From: Alistipes sp.
GTDB taxonomy: Bacteria; Bacteroidota; Bacteroidia; Bacteroidales; Rikenellaceae
NCBI GenBank assembly: GCA_017474235.1
Contig: JAFVIB010000031.1
Span: 1 to 45,873 of the forward strand
Reading direction: 5' to 3'
DNA length: 45,873 bases
Under the pieces are notes generated by a model, which saw only the letters and a list, made by a program, of their open reading frames with translations, made no database searches and had not been told where the DNA came from. A program made the translations under genes and the position numbers. Shown here in pieces: positions 25,990 through 34,887 of the stretch. Within the stretch, counting starts at the first letter, position 1; each line of letters begins with the position of its first letter.

Positions 25990-26931
25990 ATGGCAAATAT
26001 TGTATTTCTCGACGAATACTCGTTAGGAGGCAACGACCTGTCGTCGATTAAATCTTTGGGCAACTATACCGCCTACGACCGCACCCTGCCGGAGCAGACT
26101 TTAGAGCGTTGCAAGGGGGCTGACATAGTGATTTCGAACAAGGTCTATATCTCACGCGAGATGATGGCGCAACTACCTGACCTTAAGATGATTGCCATAG
26201 CTGCAACAGGAATGAACAATGTCGATTTGGAGGCTGCAGCAGAGTTTGGTATCGAGGTGAAAAATGTGTCGGGATATTCGACCTATTCGGTTGCCGAGGC
26301 TACGCTGACTTTCGCGTTATCGCTACTCAAAAATGCACAATATTACGACCACTATTTCAAGGATGGAGAGTATGCTGCGACAAGTGATATTTTCCATTTT
26401 GGTCGCCCTATCTCTATGCTGAGGGGTAAAAATTGGGGTATTATCGGGCTTGGTGCCATAGGTCATCAGGTAGCCACACTTGCTGAGGCTTTCGGCTGCA
26501 ATGTTGCCTACCACTCCATCTCAGGCGCGGTGCGCGAGGAGAAGTATCCGCAGTTGGCTCTTACAGAGCTTTTAGAGTGGGCTGATGTGGTCTCTATACA
26601 CTCTCCGCTCAATGCTCAAACAGCAGGGCTTATAGGCGACAAGGAGCTGTCTGCAATGAAGCCGACAGCGATAATAATCAATGTTGCACGAGGTGGTATA
26701 ATAGATGAAGCAGCTCTTGCCAATGCGCTGAACAACAAAACCATCGCCGCAGCCGCACTCGATGTATTCTCAAAGGAGCCACTGCCACAATCTCCTCTCT
26801 ACAACCTCAACGACCCATATTCATTGCTCGCCTCACCACACACAGCATGGGCAGCAGATGATGCCGTAGAGCGTCTTATAGAGGGTATATATACAAATAT
26901 TAAGAATTTTTTACTAACTTTGCCCGATTAA
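25990..26931 (+). CDS. D-2-hydroxyacid dehydrogenase (glycerate/hydroxypyruvate reductase-like)
   Basis: An NAD(P)-dependent D-isomer-specific 2-hydroxyacid dehydrogenase of 313 residues. Motifs are AATGMNNVDLEAAAEFGIEV near residue 70, the nucleotide-binding GIIGLGAIGHQVA near 147, VSIHSPLNAQTAGLIG near 200, the catalytic-Arg region INVARGGIIDEAAL near 226, and the catalytic-His region SPHTAWAADDA near 285. The pattern is closest to glycerate dehydrogenase. I use ATG 25990; ATG 25978 is in frame and overlaps the tcdA stop. Its last codons contain TAACTTTG, a likely promoter for the next gene. Confidence 0.88.
   Translation: MANIVFLDEYSLGGNDLSSIKSLGNYTAYDRTLPEQTLERCKGADIVISNKVYISREMMAQLPDLKMIAIAATGMNNVDLEAAAEFGIEVKNVSGYSTYSVAEATLTFALSLLKNAQYYDHYFKDGEYAATSDIFHFGRPISMLRGKNWGIIGLGAIGHQVATLAEAFGCNVAYHSISGAVREEKYPQLALTELLEWADVVSIHSPLNAQTAGLIGDKELSAMKPTAIIINVARGGIIDEAALANALNNKTIAAAALDVFSKEPLPQSPLYNLNDPYSLLASPHTAWAADDAVERLIEGIYTNIKNFLLTLPD
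26915..26922 (+). promoter_or_regulatory. Putative promoter box TAACTTTG inside the dehydrogenase 3' end
   Basis: TAACTTTG fits the -7 consensus exactly and lies 9 bases before the end of the dehydrogenase gene. If used, transcription would start just before the palindromic element, making the whole element the 5' leader of the lysA-like mRNA. Confidence 0.4.
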
Positions 26932-26953
26932 AAAATAAATTCTACGAATTAGG

Positions 26954-27145
26954 GGTAGGTTCTGAAAATTAGGTCGAGGCGATTTTGGAGGTTATTTTAT
27001 GCAGGTTTTGTGGCTCTTTCGAGGGCGCAATAGCCTATTGTAACCGAGAAAAGCGACGAAAGATGCTGAAATAAGTCCGAAAGCGACCGAAACAGAATAT
27101 ACCTGGAAACGAGAATAATAATTTTACTAATTTTTAGAACATACC
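26954..27145 (+). repeat. Intergenic palindromic element, copy B (192 bp)
   Basis: Terminal inverted repeats GGTAGGTTCTGAAAATTAG (26954-26972) and CTAATTTTTAGAACATACC (27127-27145) match at 17 of 19 positions. The inner left arm (GGTTATTTTATGCAGGTTTTGTGGCTCTTTCG region) is complementary to the right arm, and the tip is GCAATAG/CCTATTGT near 27027-27041. A partial tandem of the terminal sequence (TTCTACGAATTAGG) precedes it. The element ends 4 bases before the lysA-like start codon. Copies exist at 1-140 and 40723-40882. Confidence 0.88.
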
Positions 27146-27149
27146 TCTT

Positions 27150-28307
27150 ATGTTAAGCAGACAGGTTGCCGACAAGTTGGCACACTACGAAACCCCATTC
27201 TACCTATATGATATAGGGCTACTCAATCAGACACTTGAGAGCCTTATGTCTATCGCTTCAAAATATGGTTACAAGATTCACTATGCCATAAAGGCAAACT
27301 ACGACCCTCGACTGTTGCAGATTATATGCAAGCACGGCGTAGGTATTGACTGTGCGAGCGGAAATGAGGTGCGTTGCGCCATTGAGGCGGGTTTTGACCC
27401 TAAGACTATCGTCTATGCAGGAGTAGGTAAACGCGATAAGGAGATTCGTTATGCCATCGAGCAGAATATTCTCGCCATAAACTGCGAGTCTATTGAGGAG
27501 CTTGACTTGGTTAATGAGTTGGCAGCCGAGGCTGGTAAGGTGGTAAATATCGCCCTGCGTGTAAATCCGGATATCGACCCAAAGACAAACCACTGTATTG
27601 ATACAGGTCAGGCTGATAGTAAGTTCGGTATCTCATACGAGGAGATTCTTGACAGTGTAGAGCATATTCGTTCACTCAAGAGCGTGGATGTTATCGGTAT
27701 GCATATCCATATCGGCTCACAGATTCGCGAGCTGCATGTATTCGAGAATATGTGCAACAAGGTCAATGTGATTGTCGAGAATCTTACAAAGCTCGGCTTT
27801 GAAATCGAGTTTGTAGATGTCGGTGGTGGTCTTGGCATCAACTACGATATGCCTGAGAATGAGCCAATTCCGAACTTCGCATCTGTATTTGCAATTATCA
27901 AGCAGCACCTTAAGGTGGGCAACCGCGAGGTACACTTTGAGTTTGGTCGCTCAATCATCGGTCAGTGCGGAGAGCTGATTACAAAGGTACTCTACAATAA
28001 GACCACTGCAACCGGTCGCCGACTTGTTATTGTCGATGGCTCTATGACTGAGCTTATCCGCCCTGCGCTCTACGGCTCATATCACAACATCGAGAATATC
28101 ACATCCGAGGCTACACAGCGCACAAAATATACAATCGTTGGCACAGCCTGCGAATCGACAGATGTCTTTGATGAGAATGTGTCACTGCCTATAACAAAGC
28201 GAGGCGATCTGCTCACTATAAAGTCTGCCGGCGCATACGGAATGTCTATGGCATCTCGTTACAATCAGCACGACCTTCCAGCAGCAGTGTATAGCGACGA
28301 ATTGTAG
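27150..28307 (+). CDS. lysA: Diaminopimelate decarboxylase (LysA-like)
   Basis: A PLP-dependent fold-III decarboxylase of 385 residues, most likely converting meso-diaminopimelate to lysine. PLP lysine K48 sits in IHYAIKANYDP. Further motifs are SGNEVRCAIEAG near 70, ALRVNPDIDPKTNHCIDTG near 135, GMHIHIGSQI near 180, VGGGLGINYD near 225 (phosphate loop), and the C-terminal GTACESTDVFDEN near 332 with GAYGMSMASRYNQ at the end. The CESxD motif indicates LysA rather than ornithine or carboxynorspermidine decarboxylases. The start codon directly follows a palindromic repeat, so the leader could be structured. Confidence 0.92.
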   Translation: MLSRQVADKLAHYETPFYLYDIGLLNQTLESLMSIASKYGYKIHYAIKANYDPRLLQIICKHGVGIDCASGNEVRCAIEAGFDPKTIVYAGVGKRDKEIRYAIEQNILAINCESIEELDLVNELAAEAGKVVNIALRVNPDIDPKTNHCIDTGQADSKFGISYEEILDSVEHIRSLKSVDVIGMHIHIGSQIRELHVFENMCNKVNVIVENLTKLGFEIEFVDVGGGLGINYDMPENEPIPNFASVFAIIKQHLKVGNREVHFEFGRSIIGQCGELITKVLYNKTTATGRRLVIVDGSMTELIRPALYGSYHNIENITSEATQRTKYTIVGTACESTDVFDENVSLPITKRGDLLTIKSAGAYGMSMASRYNQHDLPAAVYSDEL

Positions 28308-28322
28308 GAAACTAAATCAAAT

Positions 28323-28378
28323 ATTTACGATATAAGGAGTATCCAACAAAAGCATTGGATACTCCTTATATCGTAAAT
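28323..28378. terminator. Very strong bidirectional hairpin terminator
   Basis: A perfect 24-bp stem starting ATTTACGATATAAGGAG and ending CTCCTTATATCGTAAAT has an 8-base loop CAAAAGCA. It lies between the convergent lysA-like gene and the RsmI-like gene. The AT-rich base gives T-containing flanks, but there is no long U tract. Confidence 0.85.
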
Positions 28379-28388
28379 AGCCGCGTTA

Positions 28389-29099
28389 TTACAGCAAAAT
28401 AAAAATCGCTGGTCGTTTTTGAATATCGGGCAGTGCTACCTTTCTCCACTGAGCAACGGTTTGTGTACGGATATACTCGCTACTTGAGGTAATATCACAG
28501 GCAATGCAGAGGCGGGTATCGGGATTGAGTATTTTGAGCATCTGCTCAAGCAGTTTCACATTGCGGTACGGAGCCTCTATAAAGAGCTGCGACTGATGCT
28601 CGGCACGGGCGCGAGACTCGAATCGTTTGATCGCCTTTGAGCGTTCAGGCTCCTTAACAGGCAGGTAGCCATTGAAGGCGAAGGACTGACCGCTAAGACC
28701 TGAAGCCATAACAGCCATAAGGATTGAAGAAGGACCAACAAGAGGTACTACGCGGATATTATGTCTATGACAAAGCTCTACAACAGCCTGTCCCGGGTCA
28801 GCAACTGCCGGCACACCAGCCTCAGAGATAACACCTGCGCTGTGACCGTGGAGTAGTGGCTCTATCATCTTGGCTATATCTGTAGGATTTGTCGTATGTT
28901 CGTTAAGTTCTACAAAGGTTGCATCGTCAATAGCCTTTGCATAGCCGCTCTTAGAGAGAAAACGACGGGCAGAGCGGGTATTTTCGACAATAAAGTAGTC
29001 CAAAGAGTCGATAATATGCTGATTTGCAGAGGGTGTAACATCTGCCACAGCAGTCTCATCCGCTATTGGGCAAGGTATAAGGTAGAGTGTTGCAGCCAT
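28389..29099 (-). CDS. RsmI-like SAM-dependent methyltransferase (tetrapyrrole-methylase fold)
   Basis: A 236-residue protein with the tetrapyrrole (corrin/porphyrin) methylase fold, close to RsmI, the 16S rRNA 2'-O-methyltransferase for C1402. Signatures are LYLIPCPIADE at the start, FIVENTRSARRFL near 35, GVISEAGVPAVADPGQAVVE near 88-107, and VPLVGPSSILMAVMASGL near 117. At 236 residues it lacks the C-terminal domain of full RsmI, so it belongs to the shorter Bacteroidota paralogue group. Its ATG overlaps the murF-alr stop (TAATG). Confidence 0.85.
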   Translation of the reverse strand: MAATLYLIPCPIADETAVADVTPSANQHIIDSLDYFIVENTRSARRFLSKSGYAKAIDDATFVELNEHTTNPTDIAKMIEPLLHGHSAGVISEAGVPAVADPGQAVVELCHRHNIRVVPLVGPSSILMAVMASGLSGQSFAFNGYLPVKEPERSKAIKRFESRARAEHQSQLFIEAPYRNVKLLEQMLKILNPDTRLCIACDITSSSEYIRTQTVAQWRKVALPDIQKRPAIFILL

Positions 29100-31450
29100 T
29101 ATTCGTATATATATATTCTTTTTACGCGCTTTGAGACTGAGGTGAGCACCTCGTACGGTATGGTATCGAGCAGAGCAGCCATATCCTCGGCACTATTACC
29201 GGCTACAGGAGAGAAAATTGTAACCTCATCGCCCTCACATACATCAGCAATATCGGTAATATCAATCATACAGCTATCCATACATATTCTGCCCACGGTA
29301 GGTGCTGCCTTACCCGCAACGAGCATACTCCAACGACCACAGCCCAAATGGCGGTCAAGACCATCTGCATAACCAATCGGAATAGTTGCGATACGGCTTG
29401 TGCGGTTTAGTACCCCTGCCCTGCCATAACCGACGCTCTCGCCCGCCTGAAGAGTTCGTATCTGAACAATGCGGGTGCGAAGGGTCGATACAGGCTCAAG
29501 ATTATCATTATGCTCGTATCCGTAACCATACATACCCAAACCCAAACGGCACATATCGAAGTGTGCATCCTTAAAGCGAAGTATTGCTGCCGATGCTGCT
29601 GCGTGGCGTAGTACAGGATAGGCTAAATGGTCTGCCACCGAGCCTGTGAAGCTATTAAACAACTCTATCTGAGAGTGTGTAAAGTCATCCTGCGCAGGGT
29701 CATCTGCAACGCACAAGTGGGTAAAGAGCGAGACTACACGCACCGTATCCGAGTAGCGGTCAAGTCGCTCCAAAAGTTGGCTTATATCCTCTGCACCAAA
29801 GCCCAAACGATGCATACCGGTATCGAACTTAAGGTGTATAGGATACCCGCTCTCGCCCTGCGCCGCTGCAACAAATGCATCCAACGAGCGAAGAGAGTAT
29901 ATCTCCGGCTCAAGGTGGTAGGCAACCATAGTATCAAAGCTCTGGTCATCGGCATTAAGCACGACAATAGGCATAGTAACACCGCCCTTACGCAATTCTG
30001 CGCCCTCATCAGCAAAAGCGACTGCGAGATAGTCTATACCCTGCTTACAGAGCATCTGCGCAACCTCAGTATCTCCCGCACCGTAGCTCGATGCCTTAAC
30101 CATTGCCACCAACTTTGTATTTGGTGACAACTGCGCACGGAAGTAGTTGATATTGCGCTCCATAGCTCGCAGATTGACCTCAAGGACTGTTGTATGGCTC
30201 TTAAGCTCCAAGCGATGAGAGATTCGCTCTGTACGAGAGTTTCGGTTACCCTTAATCAGCACCGCGCTATCTGTGACATCCAACTTGTCTATATTATCAA
30301 GCAACTCCTCTGTTGTTGCGAACATTGTATGCGGCACAGTAAAGCAGTCTGAATATGCCGAGATATATTCTCCCACACCCACAAACATATCTACACCACT
30401 CTGCGCAATCTTCTCCGCCACAAGTGTATATAGCTCACTATCCGCAAGACCGCTCTGGAGAATATCAGATAGCACAACAATCTTACGACGCGAATTTGCC
30501 ACAGAAGATAGGTAGTCAAGGGCGATTGTCAAAGAGTCTATATCGCAACTATAACTATCATCCACAATCAGCGCACCTTTTATGCCTGTCTTAACCTCCA
30601 AACGCATAGCTACCGGTTGCAACGCCTCCACATCGGGCAGTGCAAAGCCATAAAGGCTACAGAAAGATGCCACAAGGGCTATATTGCTCTGCGAAATTTT
30701 ATCTTGACACTTATCGGCTGCTACTTGATGAGCATCTATCAACTCCCTATCGCCAAAACGCCTCTCAACAGCCTCAGCAAGTGGTTGGCACTCAGAGTTA
30801 TATATTATTCGCTTCGCACCGTTTGCAAGGGTTAATTTCTCGGCAATCTTCTGCTCCACGCTCTCAAAATTAGCCTGATGAGCATCGCCAAGCGAAGTGA
30901 AGATAACCGTATCGGGAGCAATCATACGCTCAAGGGTCTGCATCTCTCCCCTCTCCGAGATACCCGCCTCGATAACTGCTATCTTTGCATCATCCGACAT
31001 CATAAGCAGCGACAGAGCCACACCGAGCTGTGAATTATAGCTTCTCGGAGAGCGATAAAGAGCAGCTGAAGATGGCACAGAGGCGGCAATCCACTCCTTA
31101 ACCATAGTCTTGCCATTAGAGCCTGTAATACCCACAACCTCGCCCTTAAATTGACTACGACGGTATGCCGCCATAGTCTGCAATGCAGCAAGAGCATTGG
31201 CAACAACAACCACAGAGCAGCCCTCCGCTATCTCAACCTCGCGCTCTGTAATAAAGGCTTTTACACCACGCTCAACCATATCGCCGATATAGTTATGCGC
31301 ATCGTGATTTACGCCCTGCATAGCCACAAAAACCGAATCCTGTGCAATAGAGATTGTACGGCTATCGGTAATTACACTACCTACTGTAAGGTCTGCTCCG
31401 TAGAGCCTACCCGAACAGAGTTGAGCTATTTGAGATAGAGTAAACTGCAT
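29099..31450 (-). CDS. Bifunctional MurF / alanine racemase
   Basis: A 783-residue fusion. Residues about 1-420 are MurF, the ligase adding D-Ala-D-Ala to UDP-MurNAc-tripeptide: P-loop GITGSNGKTMVKEW near 107-120, AVIEAGISERGEM near 160, and DDSYSCDIDS near 297. Residues about 430-783 are alanine racemase, making D-Ala from L-Ala: VAMVKASSYGAG with the PLP lysine near 450, MCRLGLGMYGYG, VGYGRAG and IGYADGLDR. This fusion is known in Bacteroidota and makes one protein supply and use D-Ala. It lies 27 bases after mutS2 and overlaps the next gene by one base. Confidence 0.96.
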   Translation of the reverse strand: MQFTLSQIAQLCSGRLYGADLTVGSVITDSRTISIAQDSVFVAMQGVNHDAHNYIGDMVERGVKAFITEREVEIAEGCSVVVVANALAALQTMAAYRRSQFKGEVVGITGSNGKTMVKEWIAASVPSSAALYRSPRSYNSQLGVALSLLMMSDDAKIAVIEAGISERGEMQTLERMIAPDTVIFTSLGDAHQANFESVEQKIAEKLTLANGAKRIIYNSECQPLAEAVERRFGDRELIDAHQVAADKCQDKISQSNIALVASFCSLYGFALPDVEALQPVAMRLEVKTGIKGALIVDDSYSCDIDSLTIALDYLSSVANSRRKIVVLSDILQSGLADSELYTLVAEKIAQSGVDMFVGVGEYISAYSDCFTVPHTMFATTEELLDNIDKLDVTDSAVLIKGNRNSRTERISHRLELKSHTTVLEVNLRAMERNINYFRAQLSPNTKLVAMVKASSYGAGDTEVAQMLCKQGIDYLAVAFADEGAELRKGGVTMPIVVLNADDQSFDTMVAYHLEPEIYSLRSLDAFVAAAQGESGYPIHLKFDTGMHRLGFGAEDISQLLERLDRYSDTVRVVSLFTHLCVADDPAQDDFTHSQIELFNSFTGSVADHLAYPVLRHAAASAAILRFKDAHFDMCRLGLGMYGYGYEHNDNLEPVSTLRTRIVQIRTLQAGESVGYGRAGVLNRTSRIATIPIGYADGLDRHLGCGRWSMLVAGKAAPTVGRICMDSCMIDITDIADVCEGDEVTIFSPVAGNSAEDMAALLDTIPYEVLTSVSKRVKRIYIYE

Positions 31451-31477
31451 ATAAAGTTTGGTATGTTCTATAAATTT

Positions 31478-33955
31478 CTAAAGTGAAAATGTTACAATCG
31501 TAATTCCCGAGCCACCCCTATCCGGATGGTCATCCACTGCACTCTGAACTGCCGGCACAGTACGCAGGTAGCGACGAATCTCCTGCTGGAGCGCACCTGT
31601 ACCCTTACCGTGCAGGATAGTCACAGTACCCACGCCCACCATAAGGGCATCATCTACAAAGTCGCGTATTCTCTCAAGTGCATCAACAACCCTCTCGCCT
31701 CGGACATCTATCGAGGTCTTGAAATTCAATCTGCGCTGTGATATATCCGAACTGAAAACTGTTCGTGGAGTCTGCGGGCGAGTTGCTCGATGATACTCGG
31801 CAGAGGATATAACCTCAAGACGCTCCACCTCGACAGTTGTAAGCATCTGTCCAAACGCCACTTGAGCCTTTTTGCCACGCAATGACTGCACAACACCGAC
31901 CCCGTCGTGACCGAGTAGGCGCACCTTGGCATCGACCGTAACAGGCAGCTTCTTAATCTCCGTCTGTGGTTGCTCTTTAGCCGTCTGCTTCTCAGCCTTG
32001 CGCTCCTCACGACGCTGACGACGACGCTCGATACGCGCCATCTGACGCTCTATAGCCTCATTATTATCAACCGCATCTGCACTCTCAACGCTATCCTTAA
32101 AGTCATTGAACGACTGTCTGAGTACTCGGGTCTGCTCCCTCTCCGCCTGCGCCTCGCGGATACCGCGAATAGTACCCTCAATTTGGCGATTTGCCTCGGC
32201 AATAAGCTCCTTGGCTTTGGTCTTAGCCTCATGCAGGATAGCACGACGCTCCTCGCGTATAGCGGCAAGTTGTTCGTGATAGTTCTGCTCCAACTCCTCA
32301 ACTTTACGGTCGGTAAGGCGAATCTTCTCGCGCTTCTGCTCCCAATACCTCTTATCTCGCGCAATCTCGCGCAACTGCTTTTCGATATCTATATGGTCAG
32401 AGCCTGCCTTCTCGCGCGCAGAGGCGATAATTGCCTCCGGAAGACCAATTTTACGGGCTATCTCAATGGCAAACGAACTGCCAGGCTTGCCCGTCTCAAG
32501 GCGGAAGAGCGGGCGGATGTTCTGCACATCGAACATCATCGCACCATTTATAATTCCGTCGGTCGAAGAGGCGTAATACTTGATATTCGAGTAGTGGGTA
32601 GTGATAACACCAAAACACCTGCTATCGACAAGCTTCTCAAGCACAGCCTCAGCAATAGCAGCACCGATAACCGGCTCCGTACCCGTACCGAACTCATCTA
32701 TAAGCACAAGTGAACGGCTATCTGCACCGGCAAGCATAGCCTTCATATTTATAAGGTGTGACGAGTAGGTCGAAAGGTCATTTTCGATAGACTGCTGGTC
32801 ACCGATATCTATAAACAGTTTATCAAATACCGGAAACTCGCTACTCTGCCCCACCGTAACCGGAAAACCGCACTGAAACATATATTGCAGTATTCCGAAG
32901 GTCTTAAGACATACCGACTTACCACCGGCATTTGGTCCTGAGATAACAAGTATTCTATTATCATTATCAAGGCGTGCATCAAGCGGAACAAGCTCCCTGC
33001 CATTTCGCTTAAGCGTCTGTGCAAGCAGAGGATGGCGCGCCTTGACAAGCCACAGCTCACCACTGCTTATAATTGGTTGCACAGCATCATTCTCCGCAGC
33101 CCAACGCGCCTTGGCACGAATCATATCTATCTGAGCCACAAATTCGCCCGAGTGTGCCACAGCCTCGACATCTGCACGAGCAAGGTCTGTAAAGGCTGTT
33201 AGTATCTTCACAACCTCTCGACGCTCGGCATACTCAAGCTCCTTGAGTTTATTATTAAGCTCGACAACCTCAACAGGCTCGACATAGAAGGTCTTACCCG
33301 TAGCCGATTCATCGTGTATAAAGCCCTGAAGTTTGCGCTTATTTGCCGCTGCAACGGGGATTACAGCTCGACCGTCACGAATAGATATCATCGCATCTGC
33401 ATCGACAATACCTGCGCTCTTTGCACCCTGCAACACCGACTGCAAACGCTTCGAAACCATACCCTCCGACTGACGAATCTCTCGGCGCACAGCTGCAAGC
33501 TCTGCCGAGGCATTATCTCGCATATTTCCGCGCTCGTCAATTATGCGGGCAATCTCTCTTGTAAGATGCGAGAGCGAAACGACTCTTGATGAGAGTCTAT
33601 TAAGTGCCTTAAAGTGCTCTGCACCTCGGATTATTTCAACCAAAGTCTCTGCCGCAGAGAGCGTTATGCCCAGACGCATAACCTCCTCACAATCAAGGAA
33701 AGTACCCTCTACGCGAATCTTCTCTACCAGAGTGTCTATATCGAAAAATTCATCCTTCAGTACCCCGCAGTCCATCGTAAGGATACTACCCATCTCGGCA
33801 GCCAAAGCCTGACGAGTGGCAATAGTACGGGCAGAGGTGGTAAAGCCCTGCTCGTCCAGCAACTCGGCTGACCGACGCATAGTACACAGCTCACGACACT
33901 GGTTGCGAATAGTGTCAAAGCCAATTTTCGACTCGAAATTCTCCGGATATATCAT
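31478..33955 (-). CDS. mutS2: MutS2-family ATPase/endonuclease
   Basis: An 825-residue MutS2 protein. The ATPase core has GPNAGGKSVCLKT near residue 340, LIDEFGTGTEP near 420, and SSFAIEIARKIGLPE near 495. A long coiled-coil arm rich in K, E and R spans about 520-665. The C-terminal Smr nuclease domain (about 745-825) contains SIDVRGERVVDALE and ILHGKGTGALQ. MutS2 acts on branched or recombination intermediates and in stalled-ribosome rescue in some bacteria, not in mismatch repair. It lies 8 bases after the MCE gene in the envelope operon. Start MIYPENFESKIGFD is typical. Confidence 0.95.
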   Translation of the reverse strand: MIYPENFESKIGFDTIRNQCRELCTMRRSAELLDEQGFTTSARTIATRQALAAEMGSILTMDCGVLKDEFFDIDTLVEKIRVEGTFLDCEEVMRLGITLSAAETLVEIIRGAEHFKALNRLSSRVVSLSHLTREIARIIDERGNMRDNASAELAAVRREIRQSEGMVSKRLQSVLQGAKSAGIVDADAMISIRDGRAVIPVAAANKRKLQGFIHDESATGKTFYVEPVEVVELNNKLKELEYAERREVVKILTAFTDLARADVEAVAHSGEFVAQIDMIRAKARWAAENDAVQPIISSGELWLVKARHPLLAQTLKRNGRELVPLDARLDNDNRILVISGPNAGGKSVCLKTFGILQYMFQCGFPVTVGQSSEFPVFDKLFIDIGDQQSIENDLSTYSSHLINMKAMLAGADSRSLVLIDEFGTGTEPVIGAAIAEAVLEKLVDSRCFGVITTHYSNIKYYASSTDGIINGAMMFDVQNIRPLFRLETGKPGSSFAIEIARKIGLPEAIIASAREKAGSDHIDIEKQLREIARDKRYWEQKREKIRLTDRKVEELEQNYHEQLAAIREERRAILHEAKTKAKELIAEANRQIEGTIRGIREAQAEREQTRVLRQSFNDFKDSVESADAVDNNEAIERQMARIERRRQRREERKAEKQTAKEQPQTEIKKLPVTVDAKVRLLGHDGVGVVQSLRGKKAQVAFGQMLTTVEVERLEVISSAEYHRATRPQTPRTVFSSDISQRRLNFKTSIDVRGERVVDALERIRDFVDDALMVGVGTVTILHGKGTGALQQEIRRYLRTVPAVQSAVDDHPDRGGSGITIVTFSL

Positions 33956-33963
33956 TCTCTCGA

Positions 33964-34869
33964 TTATTTCTTCTCTGCCTTACCGCCAAAGAGTGAGAAG
34001 TGAACATAACGCTTCGGATGCTTCTTCAAATCCTCCAAAAGCGCAGAGAGGTTATCTGACGCCTCTGTAAGATTTGCATAGAGCTGCTTATCATTCAGCA
34101 GGCTGCCGACAGTACCCTCCGAGCCATTGACATTTGCAAGCAGAGAGTTAAGGCTTTCGATGCTCTGTGTCAGCTTCACGCCGAGCTGCTGCTCCTCAAG
34201 GGTTGCGGTAAGATTATTTACATTGGCAACAATACCATCAATCTTCTCGCCATTATTCTTAAGCGTTCCTGTAAAAGAGTCGATATTTGAGATAATCTGC
34301 GACTTCTCAAGGTCGGCAAGCACTCCGTTCAGGTGTGCCACAGCCGATGATATATTGGCATTATTGCTATCTACAAGCGTATTGAGCGAGAGAAGTGTGG
34401 TATTGATATTATCGACCATAACCATCAGTTTCTCCTTAATATCGCCAAACTCGCCCATAACCATATCTATCATACCCGGCTCAACAAGCGGAGCGATAGT
34501 TCCATCAGGCTCTACAAACTGCTGTGACTGACCAACAATAATCTCGATGGCCTGACCACCCATCAGACCTGCACTAAAGACCTTTGCCTTTGAATCTACC
34601 GGAATCTGATAGTCCTTCGATACGGCAAGGGCTACCTCAACCTTTGAAGGGTCACTCTCGCAGATAGCAACTGTCGAAACCTGACCAACCTTTACGCCAC
34701 GGATAACGACCTCTGAAGCATTTTGCAATCCGCTTGCATTGTCGTAATATACATAGTAAGTGTGTGTACGACCAAAAATGTCAGCTCCGCTCAAAAAGCG
34801 AATACCTGCCCACGCTCCGAGGAAAATAATGAGCGAATAGATTCCAATTCTTACCTCTTTTTTCATCAT
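33964..34869 (-). CDS. MCE/MlaD-family lipid-transport protein
   Basis: A 301-residue membrane-anchored periplasmic protein with one N-terminal helix (IGIYSLIIFLGAWAGIRFLSG, about 8-28). An MlaD-type MCE domain (YVYYDNASGLQNASEVVIRG, VKVGQVSTV) follows at about 38-120, then a helical, coiled-coil-prone tail rich in repeated N-x-L patterns. MCE proteins form hexameric tunnels moving phospholipids between membranes. The usual ATPase and permease partners are not in this operon, so it may cooperate with components elsewhere. It lies 18 bases after the amidase gene and 8 before mutS2. ATG 34866 is an alternative start. Confidence 0.88.
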   Translation of the reverse strand: MMKKEVRIGIYSLIIFLGAWAGIRFLSGADIFGRTHTYYVYYDNASGLQNASEVVIRGVKVGQVSTVAICESDPSKVEVALAVSKDYQIPVDSKAKVFSAGLMGGQAIEIIVGQSQQFVEPDGTIAPLVEPGMIDMVMGEFGDIKEKLMVMVDNINTTLLSLNTLVDSNNANISSAVAHLNGVLADLEKSQIISNIDSFTGTLKNNGEKIDGIVANVNNLTATLEEQQLGVKLTQSIESLNSLLANVNGSEGTVGSLLNDKQLYANLTEASDNLSALLEDLKKHPKRYVHFSLFGGKAEKK

Positions 34870-34887
34870 CTTATCTTTTTATCAATT

